Assembly (NCBI RefSeq): GCF_947502995.1
Contig: NZ_CANNBW010000011.1
Location: 102,826 to 166,825 of the forward strand
DNA length: 64,000 nucleotides
Source of the DNA: an uncultured Tenacibaculum sp.
GTDB taxonomy: Bacteria > Bacteroidota > Bacteroidia > Flavobacteriales > Flavobacteriaceae
Reading direction: 5' to 3'
In this document: piece after piece, positions 63,044 through 64,000 of the stretch
How positions within the stretch are numbered: position 1 is the first letter of the stretch
How the letters are laid out: each line of letters starts with the position of its first letter
The notes under the pieces: generated by a model
Databases searched by the model: none
Told to the model about the DNA's origin: nothing
The model's input: the letters and a program-made list of their open reading frames with translations, nothing else
Position numbers and translations under genes: made by a program

Positions 63044-63071
63044 AAAGCGACTTAAATAAGTCGCTTTTTTT
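63044..63071. terminator. Terminator of the small peptide gene
   Basis: AAAGCGACTTA and TAAGTCGCTTT arms, T-run on the right. Ends just before the insertion element. Confidence 0.9.
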
Positions 63072-63122
63072 ATTTTATACAATGTCTCGTCCTGAAATAG
63101 CGTTACACAATTATGTAACATT

Positions 63123-63509
63123 ATGAACAACAATACTTACCGCAAACGTACTCAGAAAGATTATACGATGAGTTTTAAACTTTCCGTTGTATCTGAAGTA
63201 GAAAAAGGCGAACTCACTTACAAACAGGCTCAACTTAAATATGGAATTCAAGGTCGCAGCACTGTTTTAGTATGGTTACGGAAATATGGTAACTTTGATT
63301 GGGATCATCAAACACCATCTACTATGCCAAAATCACCAGAACAAAAACTATTAGAATTAGAGCAAAAATTACGTCAATTAGAAAAGCAAAATAATCGTTT
63401 AAAAGCTCAAGCATCAGCAGCAGAGAAGAAAGCGATACTGTTTGACATGATGATTGATTTAGCAGAGAAAGAGTATAATATTCCTATCAGAAAAAACTCC
63501 AAAACCTAG
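63123..63509 (+). CDS. IS3-family transposase OrfA
   Basis: A 128-residue DNA-binding protein: helix-turn-helix (MSFKLSVVSEVEKGELTYKQAQLKYGIQGRSTVLVWLRKYG, about 16-56) and a leucine-zipper-like coil (LLELEQKLRQLEKQNNRLKAQASAAEKKA, about 76-105). It ends in a different frame from OrfB. Just before its stop is the heptamer A AAA AAC (63491-63497) in the correct phase for a -1 shift that enters the OrfB frame, giving an OrfAB transposase. Confidence 0.88.
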   Translation: MNNNTYRKRTQKDYTMSFKLSVVSEVEKGELTYKQAQLKYGIQGRSTVLVWLRKYGNFDWDHQTPSTMPKSPEQKLLELEQKLRQLEKQNNRLKAQASAAEKKAILFDMMIDLAEKEYNIPIRKNSKT

Positions 63510-63517
63510 TAATTGAT

Positions 63518-64000
63518 ATGTTTATTTTACAAAACAAAGAAAGTATTTCTTCTACCTGTAAATTACTCGGGTTTAGTAGACAGGTGTATTATAGAGCTAA
63601 TTATAGAGTTAAGAAAGCTCAATCAATAGCCTATAAGGTTGTTGAATTGGTTAAGGGTGTAAGAATGGAACAGCCAAGAATTGGAACAAAAAAACTGTAT
63701 TATATTCTTTCAGAAGAATTAGCTAGTTTAGGTGTTGGAAGAGATCGATTATTTGATATTTTACGTGCTAATAAACTATTGATAAAACGACAAAAGAGTT
63801 ATCATATCACAACCAACTCTCATCATCGTTTTAGAAAACATGCGAATCTTATTGAAAATTTAGAAGTAACTAGACCAGAACAAGTATGGGTGGCAGATAT
63901 CACCTATCTAGGAAATCGTAAAAACCCTATGCACCTATCATTAGTTACAGATGCATATTCTAAGAAAATTATCGGTTATCATTTGGATAATACCTTAGAA
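63518..64000 (+). CDS. IS3-family transposase OrfB (3' end beyond window)
   Basis: 161 codons of the catalytic subunit: an HTH_21-like region (SISSTCKLLGFSRQVYYRANYRV, PRIGTKKLYYILSEE) and the start of the DDE domain (VWVADITYLGN, with the first Asp, and HLSLVTDAYSKKIIGYHL). The reading frame without a frameshift would start at ATG 63518; frameshifting fuses it to OrfA. The remaining catalytic Asp and Glu lie beyond the edge. Confidence 0.88.
   Translation, partial: MFILQNKESISSTCKLLGFSRQVYYRANYRVKKAQSIAYKVVELVKGVRMEQPRIGTKKLYYILSEELASLGVGRDRLFDILRANKLLIKRQKSYHITTNSHHRFRKHANLIENLEVTRPEQVWVADITYLGNRKNPMHLSLVTDAYSKKIIGYHLDNTLE

Larger units (their letters stand above)
63083..64000 (+). mobile_element. 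IS3-family insertion sequence (left part)
   Basis: The left end is placed at TGTCTCGTCCTGAAATAGCG (63083), with a typical TG terminus; a small hairpin (GTTACA...TGTAAC, about 63101-63118) lies inside. OrfA and the first 161 codons of OrfB follow. The right end and target duplication are beyond the window, so the element's integrity cannot be judged. Confidence 0.7.

Overview
The window comes from a low-GC member of the Bacteroidota, most likely a marine Flavobacteriaceae bacterium (Tenacibaculum/Polaribacter-like; genus is inference). Evidence: very AT-rich DNA, Bacteroidota-type promoters (TTG, about 20 bp, TAnnTTTG), a type IX secretion C-terminal sorting domain, a SusC/SusD pair, SPII lipoproteins and a complete alginate utilisation locus.

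Region 1 (1-12,150, all minus strand) is an island of NAD+/ADP-ribose genes: a metallophosphoesterase (cut by the window edge), a zinc-ribbon sirtuin, two DUF4291 proteins, two macrodomain proteins, a prolyl-hydroxylase-like dioxygenase, RNA 2'-phosphotransferase KptA, an RNase Z-like metallo-beta-lactamase protein, a small conserved protein, two ADP-ribosylglycohydrolases, a bacterial PARG-like protein, a short PRPP synthetase, an NrtR-type Nudix regulator and peptidase E. Its spacers hold two families of intergenic palindromic repeats not seen elsewhere in the window. Near-identical palindromes overlap the -7 elements of the prs and nrtR promoters.

Region 2 (12,200-20,700, plus) has four tandem paralogous secreted proteins with a carboxypeptidase-regulatory-like domain, a DUF6702-like protein and two secreted M1 metallopeptidases. 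Region 3 (20,760-31,800, mostly plus) holds a Crp/Fnr regulator, a short-chain/epimerase oxidoreductase, thrABC preceded by a Thr/Ile-rich leader peptide and attenuator hairpin, topoisomerase III and a T9SS-secreted beta-propeller protein.

Region 4 (32,050-48,700, minus) is an alginate locus: PL6, PL17 and KdgF in one unit; SusC, SusD, a PKD lipoprotein and PL7 in a second; a GntR/FadR regulator; and MFS transporter, DEH reductase, KDG kinase and KDPG aldolase. Palindromes of the form TGGTnnACCA occur as tandem pairs at the PL6 and susC promoters and singly before the regulator gene, pointing to one repressor for surface digestion and uptake.

Region 5 (48,800-61,350, mostly minus) is housekeeping: a 57-residue membrane protein, TrmH-type methyltransferase, a second sirtuin lacking zinc ligands, an M23 peptidase, two different aconitases side by side, RNase P RNA, and dnaJ-grpE behind a sigma-54-like promoter. 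Region 6 (61,350-64,000) has a lipoprotein with histidines every seventh residue, a secreted protein of unknown function, a GG-leader cysteine-rich peptide gene and the left part of an IS3-family element with a canonical -1 frameshift site.

No tRNA, rRNA operon or CRISPR array was seen.
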